From Ophiura sarsii (Eukaryota > Echinodermata > Ophiuroidea > Amphilepidida > Ophiuridae): DNA of 64,000 nucleotides. The notes beneath the pieces were generated by a model, which saw only the letters and a program-made list of their open reading frames with translations, made no database searches and was not told where the DNA came from. The DNA is taken from assembly GCA_035610835.1 (NCBI GenBank), contig CM069441.1:81329848-81393847 (forward strand), read 5' to 3'. Below are positions 11,688-23,209 of the stretch, in pieces; within the stretch, counting starts at the first letter, position 1, and every line of letters begins with the position of its first letter. The position numbers were made by a program, and so were the translations under genes.

Positions 11688-11865
11688 TGTTACGCGATCT
11701 TGTATTAGATTTATATACGTAAATAATCAGACACTCTTGAGGTCGTGGTTTATCTTAGATGACATGTTATTAGACTCAATGTATTACTACTGCGCATGCG
11801 TGGTATAGGCGCTAGATCTGTTGATCTATTAATACATTATAATATAGGATATGAATCCTGTAACA
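11688..11865 (-). repeat. 3' LTR
   Basis: 178 bp, matching 14245-14422 without a visible difference. In element orientation this is the downstream LTR. Confidence 0.85.
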
Positions 11866-11879
11866 TCTCCCTTCCTTTA
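11866..11879 (-). promoter_or_regulatory. Polypurine tract
   Basis: The minus strand reads TAAAGGAAGGGAGA directly before the 3' LTR, fitting the plus-strand primer of an LTR retrotransposon. Confidence 0.7.
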
Positions 11880-12817
11880 TGGAAGTAGATTTATAGTCAA
11901 TGCATTTATATATAATATGATTATGATGTTTCAAGTAGATATCAACTGTCAAGTAATATTGAAATAAACAGTATGCTTCCTTGTGAGCACATGATTGAAC
12001 AGTCTGTTGTTGAATCTAAAGTTCAGATAATATTCCATATTATTGTCCATCTTCCTCTGTTATGAAAAATAAGAGGTGGCTTTATTATTTAGCCTTTTTT
12101 ATAAAAGAGAATATCTATAAACAAATGTTGCAATCTGCTAAGGCATCCTATGGCCTATTATATTATTCAGATGGTGCAATCCATTATAATTCTTTCTTTG
12201 CAGCTCTCTTTCTCAGCAGAGTTAGTATTTATATCTGTCTCAGCAGGGACGTCTCGAACATTGTCTTATCATTGTAGTTTTCAGCAGCGAAGCGAAACAC
12301 GGACAAGTTCATTTCTTATATTATTTCTCTCCGTCAAGGCTCTGTTTATCATAACATTCTCGTAGACTATTTACTGTTCATAGAATTTATCTCACCATAC
12401 CAGTCTTTATCAAGCGTCGTTGCTGGTGTTTCATTATAAACTGCAACTATCATCGTTGTACAGCTTACCATACCAATCTATCGCTTATTTCTTATCTCAG
12501 CTACGTTGCATTCTATCGTTGAACGGCTTATATATGTAGCAAAGTTTCTCTTTTCTGGAATTACATCCTGAACATTCATTGTGTTGGATGGCTTACCAGA
12601 TCCTGGGCTTACATTCGAAACAGTCTCTTGTTGAATGGCTTACCAGATCCTGGGCTTACATTCGAAACAGTCTCTTGTTGAATGGCTTACCAGGAATTCA
12701 TGCTGGTAATCGCAATTCTTATTTATAAAACAGTTATTTCATCACAGTCTATCAACAGCCTTTGTTTTAGTCCTTCTTGCTGGATAAATTCTCTCTGTTA
12801 TTCTCTGCTTGTATATA

Positions 12818-13893
12818 CAGGGTGTCCCAAAAGTCTATGCACGTTTTTGAAGAGTCATATCTCATAAAATATAAATCATATGGTATAAATTTAACCATAT
12901 TTTGATAGACGAGATTTGGGAAATTAATTTGATACCAAACACAACCCTATTGGTGAACCCACAACATTATAAAACTGGTTGAAAGTCATTGGCCCTGTGC
13001 CAGACCAACCCATACCACACATTGTTGCTAAATGTGCGCATAAATTAACGGTATGAAAGCAACGTTGCGCATTAGGCACAGTTGACTGCTTACCTTGCAA
13101 CATTAATGTTATTTAATACCAAACTCGGTCACTCACAACATAAATAAGCGTAGTAGACAACATTGCACAGCAAAAGTCTTCATTCAAGATGGTTTACAGC
13201 ATAGATAAGCGAATACAAATTGTATGGTTCTACGCTGAAACACATTCAGTTCATTTCAAAGTGAATCGCGCACCAGGAAGAATATCCATTCTGAAGTTGG
13301 TGGATACATTTTTGAACACAGGAACATATTCTAAATGGGTAAAACAACCTTCGATGAGGCCTTCAAGCAGCATTAAAATAATCCGCTAAGTTTAAATTTT
13401 AACATGTTTCATGATGTTTGACAGCTGTGTGATGTGTGTGTTCACTTTTCTGTTACGTTATTCAATTGTTTAGGTCTGTGTTTTTGCATTAGCACACGTC
13501 TCTGTATACATGGAAAACATTTAAATTAGATTTCACTATAGAAACGAAAATTATGTGTGATATAGTTTGTTATTATGATGATATCACTGTAATGTAAAAT
13601 TTTAAATATTACAATTGACGGATCACTTTACGTGTAACCATCTCTACCCATATTTTTGTTATTTTAGGTATGGATTTATGAACTTTATTCCTCAGAAGTA
13701 TAAAATTACATTTTTGCAGTAATACATATTTTACTTCTAGGGTGGCATTACAAACAGATGTTACTCCAATGTTTGGTATCAAAATTATTTCCCACATCTC
13801 CTCTCTCTAAATATGTATTCATATTTTCAATACGACATATATTTTGTGAAATACAAAGCTTCAAAGTCGTGCATAGACTTTTGGGACACCCTG
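12818..13893 (+). mobile_element. Mariner-like element, degenerate
   Basis: Inverted ends of at least 25 bp begin CAGGGTGTCCCAAAAGTCTA and are flanked by TA. The interior keeps only an N-terminal transposase-like piece. A second copy at 37057-38145 sits at a different point of unit 2, so the two inserted independently. This copy lies inside the LTR element, so it is the younger of the two insertions. Confidence 0.8.
13189..13389 (+). pseudogene. Mariner transposase N-terminal remnant
   Basis: A 66-residue frame starting MVYSIDKRIQIVWFYAETHS. It resembles the helix-turn-helix (DUF4817-like) N-terminus of mariner-family transposases: a YS..RI.IV..Y start and a later F.NTGTYS segment. No DDE catalytic domain follows and several central residues appear deleted. 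It is a decayed fragment, not a functional transposase. Confidence 0.5.
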
Positions 13894-14223
13894 TATTAAG
13901 CTTGAAGTATTTCTCACAAGTCACGACGAACTATCATAAGTTTTCTGTTGTCTTTCATCATCGTCGATCTCGTCTTTCAATTCAAGCAATGCTGCTCGCC
14001 AAGTTTTATTTACTTTTCGCCAAAGTGTTATTTACAGCCTGTAGCCCAGCTGCGTCAAATCCAATGCGCAGTGGCTCGTGTAATCTTTTCTCGTCTGTCA
14101 CTTGCGAAACTTTTCTACTGTTTAACGCCCACACGATGTTGCTAAAATCGTTTTTTCTCGATGAATTCAGGAATCCTTGGCATCAAAACCTGATTCAACA
14201 TGGGCGGGAGCAATAAACAATGT

Positions 14224-14244
14224 CAAATCCCACATCTGACACCA
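14224..14244 (-). promoter_or_regulatory. Primer-binding site, tRNA-Leu type
   Basis: The minus strand reads TGGTGTCAGATGTGGGATTT, complementary to the 3' end (CCA included) of common animal tRNA-Leu species with about two mismatches. It abuts the 5' LTR exactly, as expected for reverse-transcription priming. Confidence 0.7.
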
Positions 14245-14422
14245 TGTTACGCGATCTTGTATTAGATTTATATACGTAAATAATCAGACACTCTTGAGGT
14301 CGTGGTTTATCTTAGATGACATGTTATTAGACTCAATGTATTACTACTGCGCATGCGTGGTATAGGCGCTAGATCTGTTGATCTATTAATACATTATAAT
14401 ATAGGATATGAATCCTGTAACA
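14245..14422 (-). repeat. 5' LTR
   Basis: In element orientation this is the upstream LTR; it begins TGTTACAGG and is directly followed by the primer-binding site. Confidence 0.85.
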
Positions 14423-14772
14423 TTACACACCAGATTTTTAATGGTTTCGCTCGAACGAAGCTCATTTTTAGAAAACGCTAACATAAAATTGTAAAAATAA
14501 CAGCATAATTCCCCTATAGTTTCAAATTTCTCTGGACAGTTTCTGCTTATTAAAAACAACCCGCATACACAAATATGAATAGAGAGCTTTCACACCAGAC
14601 TTATTTAATCTTCATGCTACCTTGAGTAAAATGGAAGTTTACCTTTACAAAATGAATTTATCAAAACAGCATATCACCAAAACAAATAATGGAAATAAAT
14701 TTGTAACACATTTTCAAGCCTCTTTTTTCAATATATATATATATTTTTAATTAAGAAAGATAGTAAATGAGA

Positions 14773-15432
14773 CATTGCTTGGCAGATAGTATTAAATACA
14801 AAGCACAACGCCTTTTTGCAATACACGCTGTGGTCACAACGAATCTCAAATTTATTTTGTACGCCGAATGATAAGCTCCTTTTTACTTGCATATGATATA
14901 ATTAACATATCGTGACGTTACAAAATAATAATAGACATGTTTAAATATTATGAATTATTTATAAGCTGGTGTCACACGCTGTTACCCATAACAGCGATAT
15001 GTACTATTCAGGCAACAGGCCTCCTAGAGCGCAGCGACATAGAATATGAAGATGCGCCTGTGACGATGTTGGCTTATCTGTTAAAGCCAGCAATTTCCCC
15101 AGCGCGAAAAGCGTGTGGAATTGAGCAAACGGGATGGATGATGCCGATGCCTTGCGTACATACTTATTCGACCTTGAATGGTCGATATTTCATGTAATAA
15201 GAGTCTTTTATAATAGTTCTTATTTATACAGTCAATAGTTCATAGTCCGTAAGATAATTGTGTATTATCTTCAAAAATAGGTACATGCTTACATGCACCC
15301 GGATATGTTTTATAGATAATTTTTATATATTTATATTAATACATTTCTGTCATTTTGTTTGACACCAAAGATGATTCCACTAAAAAACTACAATTTCAAT
15401 TGGATTTATATTTTTTCTATACAAAATCTGCC
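14773..15432 (-). repeat. Split direct repeat B2
   Basis: 660 bp, nearly identical to 16001-16660. The 86-codon plus-strand frame inside is duplicated with the repeat and is probably not a gene. The next 324 bp up to 15756, between B2 and A2, are unique and hold two rough 120-bp repeats starting CCCATGGAAT. Confidence 0.85.
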
Positions 15433-15756
15433 CAACGAGAAAGAAGCTATCATACTAGAAGAATGCAAAAAGCAGACACAAAATAAAAACACCACATGGG
15501 ATGCCAAGGAACCCCCAGCCAAGGGAAACCCCCCATGGAATTGTCACCACCAGAAGCCCAATTGGGAGCAAGCTGGGAACCGCATGAGCAGACACAACCA
15601 AAAGTGGTTGCCCATGGAATATAATTTGACCCGCCGAGATGCCCAATGGAGCAAACCGGGAACCAGAAGAGGGAAATAGCCTCAGAACCGCCAAGGTATT
15701 TCACAGGAAAAATCCCAAAAGGCACCCAAAGAGAAAAAATGGGGATGGGTGGGTGG

Positions 15757-16004
15757 GAATTTCCGACTTCTGGATTCGTTGACACCAAAAAACGTAGTGA
15801 TTCCCAAGGGCCAAGAATTATGATGCAAAACAGAAAAACGCACCCATAATGCAATAGAAAACAAAGGCACATTCGCGGGCTTGATATACTGGCGCCTGAT
15901 TGGTCATCGCGACTTTAAGGATTAATTCTTGACACAAAAGGGATGATTTAACACTTCCTGAAGCAAAGTGGGTTTTAGTCATACGAGATGATTAAAACGT
16001 CATT
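15757..16004 (-). repeat. Split direct repeat A2
   Basis: 248 bp matching 24974-25221, starting GAATTTCCGACTTCTGGATT on the plus strand and ending CGTCATT. It joins B1 through a shared CATT (16001-16004). Confidence 0.85.
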
Positions 16005-16660
16005 GCTTGGCAGATAGTATTAAATACAAAGCACAACGCCTTTTTGCAATACACGCTGTGGTCACAACGAATCTCAAATTTATTTTGTACGCCGAATGAT
16101 AAGCTCCTTTTTACTCGCATATGATATAATTAACATATCGTGACGTTACAAAATAATAATAGACATGTTTAAATATTATGAATTATTTATAAGCTGGTGT
16201 CACACGCTGTTACCCATAACAGCGATATGTACTATTCAGGCAACAGGCCTCCTAGAGCGCAGCGACATAGAATATGAAGATGCGCCTGTGACGATGTTGG
16301 CTTATCTGTTAAAGCCAGCAATTTCCCCAGCGCGAAAAGCGTGTGGAATTGAGCAAACGGGATGGATGATGCCGATGCCTTGCGTACATACTTATTCGAC
16401 CTTGAATGGTCGATATTTCATGTAATAAGAGTCTTTTATAATAGTTCTTATTTATACAGTCAATAGTTCATAGTCCGTAAGATAATTGTGTATTATCTTC
16501 AAAAATAGGTACATGCTTACATGCACCCGGATATGTTTTATAGATAATTTTTATATATTTATATTAATAAATTTCTGTCATTTTGTTTGACACCAAAGAT
16601 GATTCCACTAAAAAACTACAATTTCAATTTGATTTATATTTTTTCTATACAAAATCTGCC
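16001..16660 (-). repeat. Split direct repeat B1
   Basis: 660-bp partner of B2, lying just downstream (in element orientation) of the SGNH hydrolase frame. The 68 bp between it and that frame are C-rich on the plus strand. Confidence 0.85.
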
Positions 16661-16728
16661 ACAAAAGTCACGCATACAGGGACTTTAACCTACCCCCCCC
16701 CTTTTGAATAGGAAAAAATGGACACGAC

Positions 16729-17412
16729 CTAAGACGGTGGTGGAAATGCCGTGGCATATGAATTTTGATTGAAGAAAACGAGAGCGTTAGCTAGGTTTGA
16801 GCGAAACACGACGTTACCATCATCGTTCAGGTGAAGACCATCGCGCCTGAACAGCCTAAATTTGGACGGGTGAAGGGCAATAGCGTGACTAATGATACAT
16901 GTATTACCAAATGTACTCAAAGCTCTGCGCGCTTCTGCGTTTATGTTACTAGCAATGCGCCTACCCGCCCCTGGAGAGGTCTCACCGTAATAAAATAGCC
17001 TCGGCAGGATGTTAGACCATATTATTCTTGTGTTTGGCAGAAGCTGCCTAATACCTGATATGTTATCCCGCACTCTTTCACGCACTACCCAGCTCTTATC
17101 TGTAAATATGTCGTTAGTGCCCAGATGGAGGATGATGGTGGTAGGAAATGGACCCACATCGAGGTACCGCTTGAGCCTGTTGGTGACACCTGCCATCCTC
17201 GCGCCGCGCATGCCCTTCCATGACACTTCACCACCACCTTCCAACTGAACTTTGGACACACCAGCCCAAGAGATTAGACTGTCTCCGATCACCCAAGTAC
17301 GCATAGGACCTGTACAAAAAATTAAATTAACGAAAAAACCAAGCAAAAACGGAAGAAATAAGAGAAAAAAGAGAGGGGTTAAATAATTATAGAATTTTAA
17401 ATTCAAGCCCAT
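16729..17412 (-). CDS. SGNH/GDSL-type hydrolase of the Ngaro element
   Basis: 227 residues. After a hydrophobic first ~34 residues, the frame shows the SGNH blocks: block I VIGDS (nucleophile Ser45), block III LGTND (Asn100) and block V DGLHLN (Asp191, His194). SGNH enzymes are esterases or lipases. YR retrotransposons of some marine invertebrates and fish carry such a frame, where its role is unknown. Its ATG overlaps the recombinase stop by 10 nt, so translation may be coupled. The conserved domain begins at Met37, so the hydrophobic stretch may be a membrane anchor or simply upstream sequence. The frame is intact. Confidence 0.8.
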   Translation of the reverse strand: MGLNLKFYNYLTPLFFLLFLPFLLGFFVNLIFCTGPMRTWVIGDSLISWAGVSKVQLEGGGEVSWKGMRGARMAGVTNRLKRYLDVGPFPTTIILHLGTNDIFTDKSWVVRERVRDNISGIRQLLPNTRIIWSNILPRLFYYGETSPGAGRRIASNINAEARRALSTFGNTCIISHAIALHPSKFRLFRRDGLHLNDDGNVVFRSNLANALVFFNQNSYATAFPPPS

Positions 17413-17864
17413 AAAGATGGGATGACTACTTTATGAGGGCGAATGTAAGAATTGACAACTGCTGACTGCCAGCGACCCATACATTTTATTGCATTAATTG
17501 AGGAACCGCCCATTGCTGCAGACGTTGCTGCTCCAATTCTGAAGCTGTGTGGAGAGAAATCAACAGGCGAGAGGCCTATAGCCTTGATACCCTTCTTAAG
17601 GATGCTGCTGAACTGAAACCTTGTCAAAGGATCCCCCCCGAAATGGATAAAAAGATGGCCACCCAAAACAGGTCTGACCCCCAGAAAATTCACCATAGCC
17701 CTAACGGGACATATATTTATGTTCGGGCCTACCCCGATATTCAAGGTAGTAGATACACCTTTTTGGTCAGTTTTTGAAAACCTGATCAATAATTGAATAT
17801 TGGATTGATCTGGGCTTATTTTGACATCATGGACTGAAATAGTCCGAGAAACATCCCCCTTTTT
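17403..17864 (-). pseudogene. Tyrosine recombinase, C-terminal half
   Basis: It contains the catalytic end of a YR/phage-integrase domain: HSFR (the H-x-x-R box), MGRW and the nucleophile Tyr in NSYIRP. Upstream, GDVSRTISVHDVK continues the frame to the insertion junction at about 17865. The first half lies 2.9 kb away at 20802-21305. The enzyme would catalyse circular-intermediate integration; the split should abolish it unless the insertion is spliced out. Confidence 0.8.
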
Positions 17865-18240
17865 AGCTTACTACAAGTAAGCTAAAGCGACTCGATGCGA
17901 AAGGTCACGGTAAAGGTCAAGGGGAAAGTGCGACTATGAAACATGGTTTTATCTTGGTCACGCAAGTGGTATTTGTCGGAAAATGTATATTGAGATGGTG
18001 AAACAATATGATCGCATGAATATGTTATAAAATGAGTTAGATTGCCATTCGACAAACTTGGAAATTTTTCGTTATTTTCTTTATTGTCAAAACTGTATTG
18101 ACAATACGTGTAAAACGCTATGACATAAAATTTGATTAACACACGGCATGCATGTATCATGATGTACATGCGTGTTTGTCTCATTGTGATTGGCTTACTA
18201 CAGAAATCACGACAGGAAGGGTTAGAGATCATTATTATTC
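17861..18240. repeat. Hairpin-ended repeat family, copy 1
   Basis: Shares with 46624-46990 the start TTTTTAGCTTACTACA, GCGAAAGGTCACGGTA, AAGGGGAAAGTGCGACT and the end GAGATCATTATTATTCATGA. It forms the left end of the insertion in the recombinase. Confidence 0.7.
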
Positions 18241-20806
18241 ATGATATAATTATTATAATATGTGACCCGCTCCGACGAAACCAGACATAAGTCGCACAGG
18301 ATATTTCGAGATAAAGCTCGTCAAAGTTGAAATGGGGGTGAAAAATCTGGCGGATATCAATTTTTGTTTTACATCATTTTTTGATTCTTCAATATATACT
18401 TTAACCCTCAGTTAAACAAAATCAAATTTATTGATGAGGGAGGAAGTACAAAAATCATGCCTTTATTGAGGCAAACTGTGTCCTAAAGTGGTGATTTATC
18501 TTCCAAATACATCGTATTTTCCATAGATAGGCGACACTATGCACTGACTTACCTATAAATAAATTTGGTATCGTTCGAATCGTGAGTCATGATCTTGCCA
18601 TATATGGTAACATTTAATTAATTATGCATCGTATTCATGAATATTGATCATTTAAAATGGTAAACAAATCTGACAGCTGATCTGATCCAACGACTCCGAT
18701 TGGTCCGCGATGACCCCATGAATCTTGTTGGTGTCCGTGTATACTCGCGCACACGCTACTGCGTTTGTGGAACTTCTTTCCACTGTTAAGCTTTCAATAT
18801 CGTTAATTTACAGTAAAAGTAAAATACTGAAAACGTTCGCAGATAAAAAATGACTACGAGTGAGTCGAAAGGCTGATATAGCCTAGACGTGAGTACAAAA
18901 TAAACCAAATATAAAATGAAAAGGGGTCTTTAAAATAAATGATACATCATCGTCCAACCCCGCCTGTTCCTCATACGGTTCTCCTACTAAAAAAGGAACC
19001 CAAGAGTATGGCGCCGCTTACATCGCCAGCGGTGTGTTTACGTATACGCACGATGTTGCTCTAAAATTCGCTTCATTGTGCACATTTGGTTGCACTTATG
19101 AAAGTTTTATGCATTTTGGTAGTTCACAAAATTATTCTGATGGTAAATCTTGAACGAGTCGCGAATTTAATATGTAATGTTAATGTCCGGAAGCTGATTA
19201 AAACCGGTGCAGATGTGACAATAATAAATGCATGAATGAAGACAACACAGAGAACAGAATTACATATCTACAGTACAGTACACTTTGGTGGATATTTAGT
19301 ATATTTTATTGCGTTTTCACTTCCTCGAAAATCTGGACTACCAATTTTCGTAAATCCCGAGTCCCGCCCGAAAAACAAAATCGAGTCCCAGGAGCACTAA
19401 TTCCCGAAAATCCCAGCCTATGCCTATAGGCTATGTATGGTTAACTATGTAGTAGTACTATTTTGATATCAGAGGAAAGCCTATCTTATTCTCAATATTC
19501 CCCTAAACCAATCACCTCGGTAAATGTTATTGTTACTTATTGAACCATCCAGAAGAGAACGCCAATTCGCCAACTGGTTTTTGTGGCATTACCAAAGTCA
19601 AAGTGGCGCACCATTTACAAGGCCAAATAATTAAAAAAAAGTAGTTTCTCTTCCCCGCGCGTGCGCATCCATTTTGGCCGCCGCGTCAAAAAATAGTTTT
19701 TTTTCTTCAATTTTTTTAATTTTTTTAATTTTTCTTTTTTTAATGTTCTCAAGATCACACTGATGTTGTAAATGGAGAACGTGTCAATATTTAAAAAAAA
19801 CCTGTTAAAATCAAAGAACAACATAACAGGCAAACTGTTAATTATCAAAACATGATAAAAATTAAACTGTATCATCAGATGATATAAATAAACCGTGGGT
19901 AAAACTGGTGTTTTAAAATACCAGTGTGGTCTTCGGGACATTTGTTTGTCGTTTTTGGCTGGAACTGATTTATTTATCAAGATATTCCCGAGATCACACT
20001 GATAGTTTGTAAATCTAGAATACACATCTTTTCTTGTTTAGCTTTTTATTCCTGAAAGAGAAAAAATAGAGAATAAATCCTTGAGTTATATTAAAATAAA
20101 CATGCAAAATATCGCGAGCAGTTTCCAGTATGTATCCATTTTAAGGTTATAAAGCTAGTCTTAGAAAAGTGGCGGCCATTTTGAAGCAAAAACATTTCCA
20201 CCATGTTGGAAAAAGCGAAACCAGTTTTCGAAAAAGGGGCATTCGCCATTTTGGGAAGAAGAAAAAAAATGCCCTCATCTTCCTTTTTTTCAAAAAGTTA
20301 GCACGAGAAACTAGTTTTATTTTTACTTGGCCTAAGATCCAGGGGCCATGGGAGTTTGGTGACCTGTACACATATTATTATTTTCATTAAATGATGCATA
20401 TTTTCATAAAATAGGTGTTGTATTTTGCCATTGTTATGTACCCAAGTTATTCATCTCTGTACATATTATTTATTGAACCTTCACACATTACAAAAGAGAA
20501 CAATCATCTACCATTAGGTCGCACCATTTAATATCCAAGGTGTTTGGCAATATTTTGTTTTAATACCAGAAAGAGACTATTTCTTGATCTTATGAAATCT
20601 CAACCGAAGCATATAGAAGGGCAAATGTGCTTACACGGTGAACGGTGAATGCATAATAATATATATATAATTCTTGTTTCATGTAAGGTATAATATGTAT
20701 TCGAGCTTTGCATCATTTGTTATATGCTGGACAGATTATAGTGGTTTATATATAGACATGTGTTATGAGTTATGAATTTTCGCAAATTCTCAGCTGTAGT
20801 GAGCTT
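17865..20806. mobile_element. 2.9 kb insertion splitting the recombinase
   Basis: It interrupts the tyrosine recombinase. AGCTT occurs at both edges (17865-17869, 20802-20806), either as a 5-bp target duplication or as part of the element. The left 380 bp match 46624-46990 and include a hairpin (AGCTTACTACAAGTAAGCT). The rest (18240-20790) is AT-rich with no recognisable frame and has two segments sharing GATCACACTGAT (about 19755 and 19993). The element type is unknown; a hairpin near one end could fit a non-autonomous Helitron-like element. Confidence 0.6.
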
Positions 20807-21305
20807 CTGCATCATTGATGCTCTCGTTTGAAACTGCGGTGAACTCCCCCACCCTTAGAAAACCAAAAAATGCAAGACAGAAGGCTGCCCTAAACAAACT
20901 ACATTCGTAGCTAGATCTACAGATACTAGGTAGGATTTGTAACAGCTGGCATAATATATTCAGAGTAATGGGAAATCTACTATCTACCCTCCTGTCCTGA
21001 CGTTTGCAGCCTTCCTTCAATTTTTGCACAATAAAATTAGCCGTAGGATCTACCCAACCATTTATTTTATGCACATAAGACAATGCTGAAACATAGGTCT
21101 CAATTGTAGAGGGGGCTTTCCCTCCCAATGATAAAAAAGATATAAACTGAATCGCATGCCGTGTTGGTGCCGGCCACTCGTTGCTAAGGCCTAATTCAGT
21201 GCGAAAACCAATAAAACTACTAACTCCCCTACTATAAGTAGCCTGTGAACTCTTGGCCAGCGACCCTTCAATCAGTCTCCGCGCTTCAAAATCTAGAGAG
21301 TCCAA
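20802..21305 (-). pseudogene. Tyrosine recombinase, N-terminal half
   Basis: About 168 residues from MDSLDFEARRLIEGS. It includes the SAM-like N-terminal core-binding domain (SSQATYSRGVSSF) and the first catalytic arginine in FGFLRVGEF. The start overlaps the RT-RNase H stop by 13 nt. The frame breaks at the insertion; the C-terminal catalytic half is at 17403-17864. Confidence 0.8.
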
Positions 21306-23209
21306 AGAAACTGCGGAACCTGCGCTGATAATGTTTCTGCGTCTGGCGCCAGTGCTCGAAAGCGACCCATCTGAAATCGGGACAAAGAATCGGCTATGTC
21401 ATTAAACTTGCCCGGGATGTGGCGCGCAGAAAGAGATAGACATAATTTGAGACATTGTAGCACAAAAAATCTAACAAGCCTCATGATATCTGGACAGTGT
21501 GACGTCTGCTTATTGATTATTGCCACTACCGCCTCATTGTCTGAACGTATCAAAATGCGTTTGCCCCTCAATTCATCCCCCCATAATGTTATTGCCACGA
21601 CTACTGGGAAAAATTCCAGCCACGCGATAGACTTATTGGGAGACTCGTAACCCTGAGGCCACCTTCCCTGAAACCACTTGGTCCTAAAAAAGCCACCAAA
21701 CCCGATACCCCCGCTAGCATCTGTGAACAGCTGTAAGTCGCATTCGTCCCTCCAAAATTGTTCCGGGATTATTGCGCAACCGTTAAACTCCTGTAGGAAA
21801 ATGAGCCACATTTTGAGATCATACTTAGCCCCTTTTTGCAGTCTTATGCGGAGCCAAGGTTTTTTCGCACCACCCACTAAATCTATTAGTCTTCTCAAAA
21901 AAGCCCGCCCTGGCGATATAGCTTTGCACACGAATGACAACGAGCCTATCAGTGACTGCAGTTCTTTTAGGGTGAGACTAGAAGCGGCGAGAGCCGTCCT
22001 AACCTTTGCAATTATTGCTACAAGTTTTGCCTCGGGGATAGACACTTCTTGTTTAACAGTATCAATCTCAAGGCCTAAGTATACTAACTTGGTTGTAGGC
22101 CCAACGGATTTTTCATGGGCAAGAGGGACCCCCAATTAACTACAAATATTCTCAAAGCACCTAACCAACTGTTGACAAGAATTGCGCCCTCTTGGAGGCG
22201 CTACGAAAATAAAATCATCACAATAATGTGATATATCCTCGGTAACCGCCTCCAACTTAGTAACCCATTCCAAAAAAGTAGAAAATAATTCAAAAAAGGC
22301 AGGAGAACAAGAGGCCCCCATAGGTAAGGCTTTGTCCACATAAAACAACCCCTGAACCTTCATGCCTAAGAGTTGAAAATCATCTGGGTGTATCGGTAAT
22401 AACCGAAAGGCAGACTCGATGTCTGCCTTAGCCATGAGGGCTCCCTTCCCCACCCGAACTACTATGGCGATAGCGTCGTCAAAATTAGAATATTTAACCT
22501 TGCAAAGATCCCTGTCAATCCCGTCATTTATTGAGTCCCCGTCTGGAAATGACAAATGATGAATCATTCTAAACTTGCCAACCTCTGCTTTTGGTACTAG
22601 GCCCACAGGTGATATGCTGAGGTTTGGAAGGGGTTTGTTGATAAATGGGCCCGCAATTCGACCCAATTTGATTTCTTTTGAAATCTTTTCAACCACTTTT
22701 TCGGGATCTTTTAAAGCTGACTTAAGATTGATGGACTCCCTTTCGTACCTTTCCCCTTTAAAGCCTAGTCTGAAGCCGTGGGAGAAACCCTCCTTAAGCT
22801 TAATTGCCGCTGCGGTATCGTGGTAATGTTCTAACCGAGATAACAGCTTATCTGTGTTTATAGGAGAATTATAAATACAACAAATGCAATTTGACATACT
22901 AGGAGACCGACACCCAACTTGTTTTACAAAATCCGTAACCGAGGATTGTTTGTAAAGAGAATCCCTAAGTGGTGGAGTTACCCCTCTCAATTTTGACTGT
23001 TTGTTTACATTTGATGGCTGTGTGCCCACCCTTAAAGCACTTTTGGCAGATGTGTTTGAAGTTGCAGTGCGGGCGGGAACAGTTGCCCCTATTGAAGGCG
23101 TAGCATACACCTCCACCGGGGGCACTATTTCTCCCCCCCGACAAATTGCTTTGGCCACCCCTTTTTGAGTTGCCCCGACCGAACCCTTGAGACCCACGAA
23201 AAGACCCAC
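21293..23209 (-). pseudogene. Reverse transcriptase-RNase H of Ngaro element, one nonsense codon
   Basis: RT palm motifs include KADIESAFRLLPI and the active-site YCDD (in SHYCDDFIFVAP). RNase H follows with FTDASGGIGFGG, LEFFPV, RSDNEAVV and NDIADSLSR. A single in-frame TAA at 22136-22138 divides RT from RNase H; both sides stay in the same frame, so this is a point nonsense change. The 5' part overlaps gag by 245 nt in another frame, suggesting frameshifting or internal initiation. It would copy the element RNA. It is probably dead unless the stop is read through. Confidence 0.85.

Larger units (their letters stand above)
11688..14422 (-). mobile_element. Non-autonomous LTR retrotransposon (TRIM/LARD type)
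   Basis: Two apparently identical 178-bp direct repeats, each with TG...CA ends (TGTTACGCG to CCTGTAACA on the plus strand), bound the element. The 5-bp target duplication TTACA flanks it (11683-11687, 14423-14427), and unit 2 holds the empty site near 36,905. On the minus strand a tRNA-Leu-type primer-binding site follows the 5' LTR and a purine tract precedes the 3' LTR. There are no gag or pol frames. The interior carries a mariner-like insertion at 12818-13893. Identical LTRs imply a recent insertion. Confidence 0.85.
1..14771. repeat. Segmental duplication, unit 1
   Basis: First visible copy of a roughly 14 kb unit repeated three times. Its start (TTTGCAAATTGGACTTGGAT) recurs near 26819 and 40793, its C1q gene recurs at 28322 and 41858, and the 7.0 kb and 11.3 kb regions recur near 31.7 and 36.5 kb. 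Its end (14690-14771) matches 40635-40690, the end of unit 2. The left end lies outside the window. It differs from unit 2 mainly by insertions: a hAT-like MITE, a monomer array, SINEs, a mariner-like MITE and an LTR element. Boundaries are set by the repeat phase I chose and are approximate. Confidence 0.85.

Noticed and set aside
15450..15872. 140-codon minus-strand hydrophobic frame
   Set aside because: It spans the A2 edge and low-complexity repeats and is not conserved as a frame in A1.
14937..16425. Two identical 86-codon plus-strand frames (14937 and 16165) as a duplicated gene
   Set aside because: They lie inside the Ngaro B1/B2 repeats, so identity follows from the repeat; no family resemblance.
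17009..17248. 79-codon plus-strand frame
   Set aside because: Antisense shadow of the SGNH hydrolase frame.
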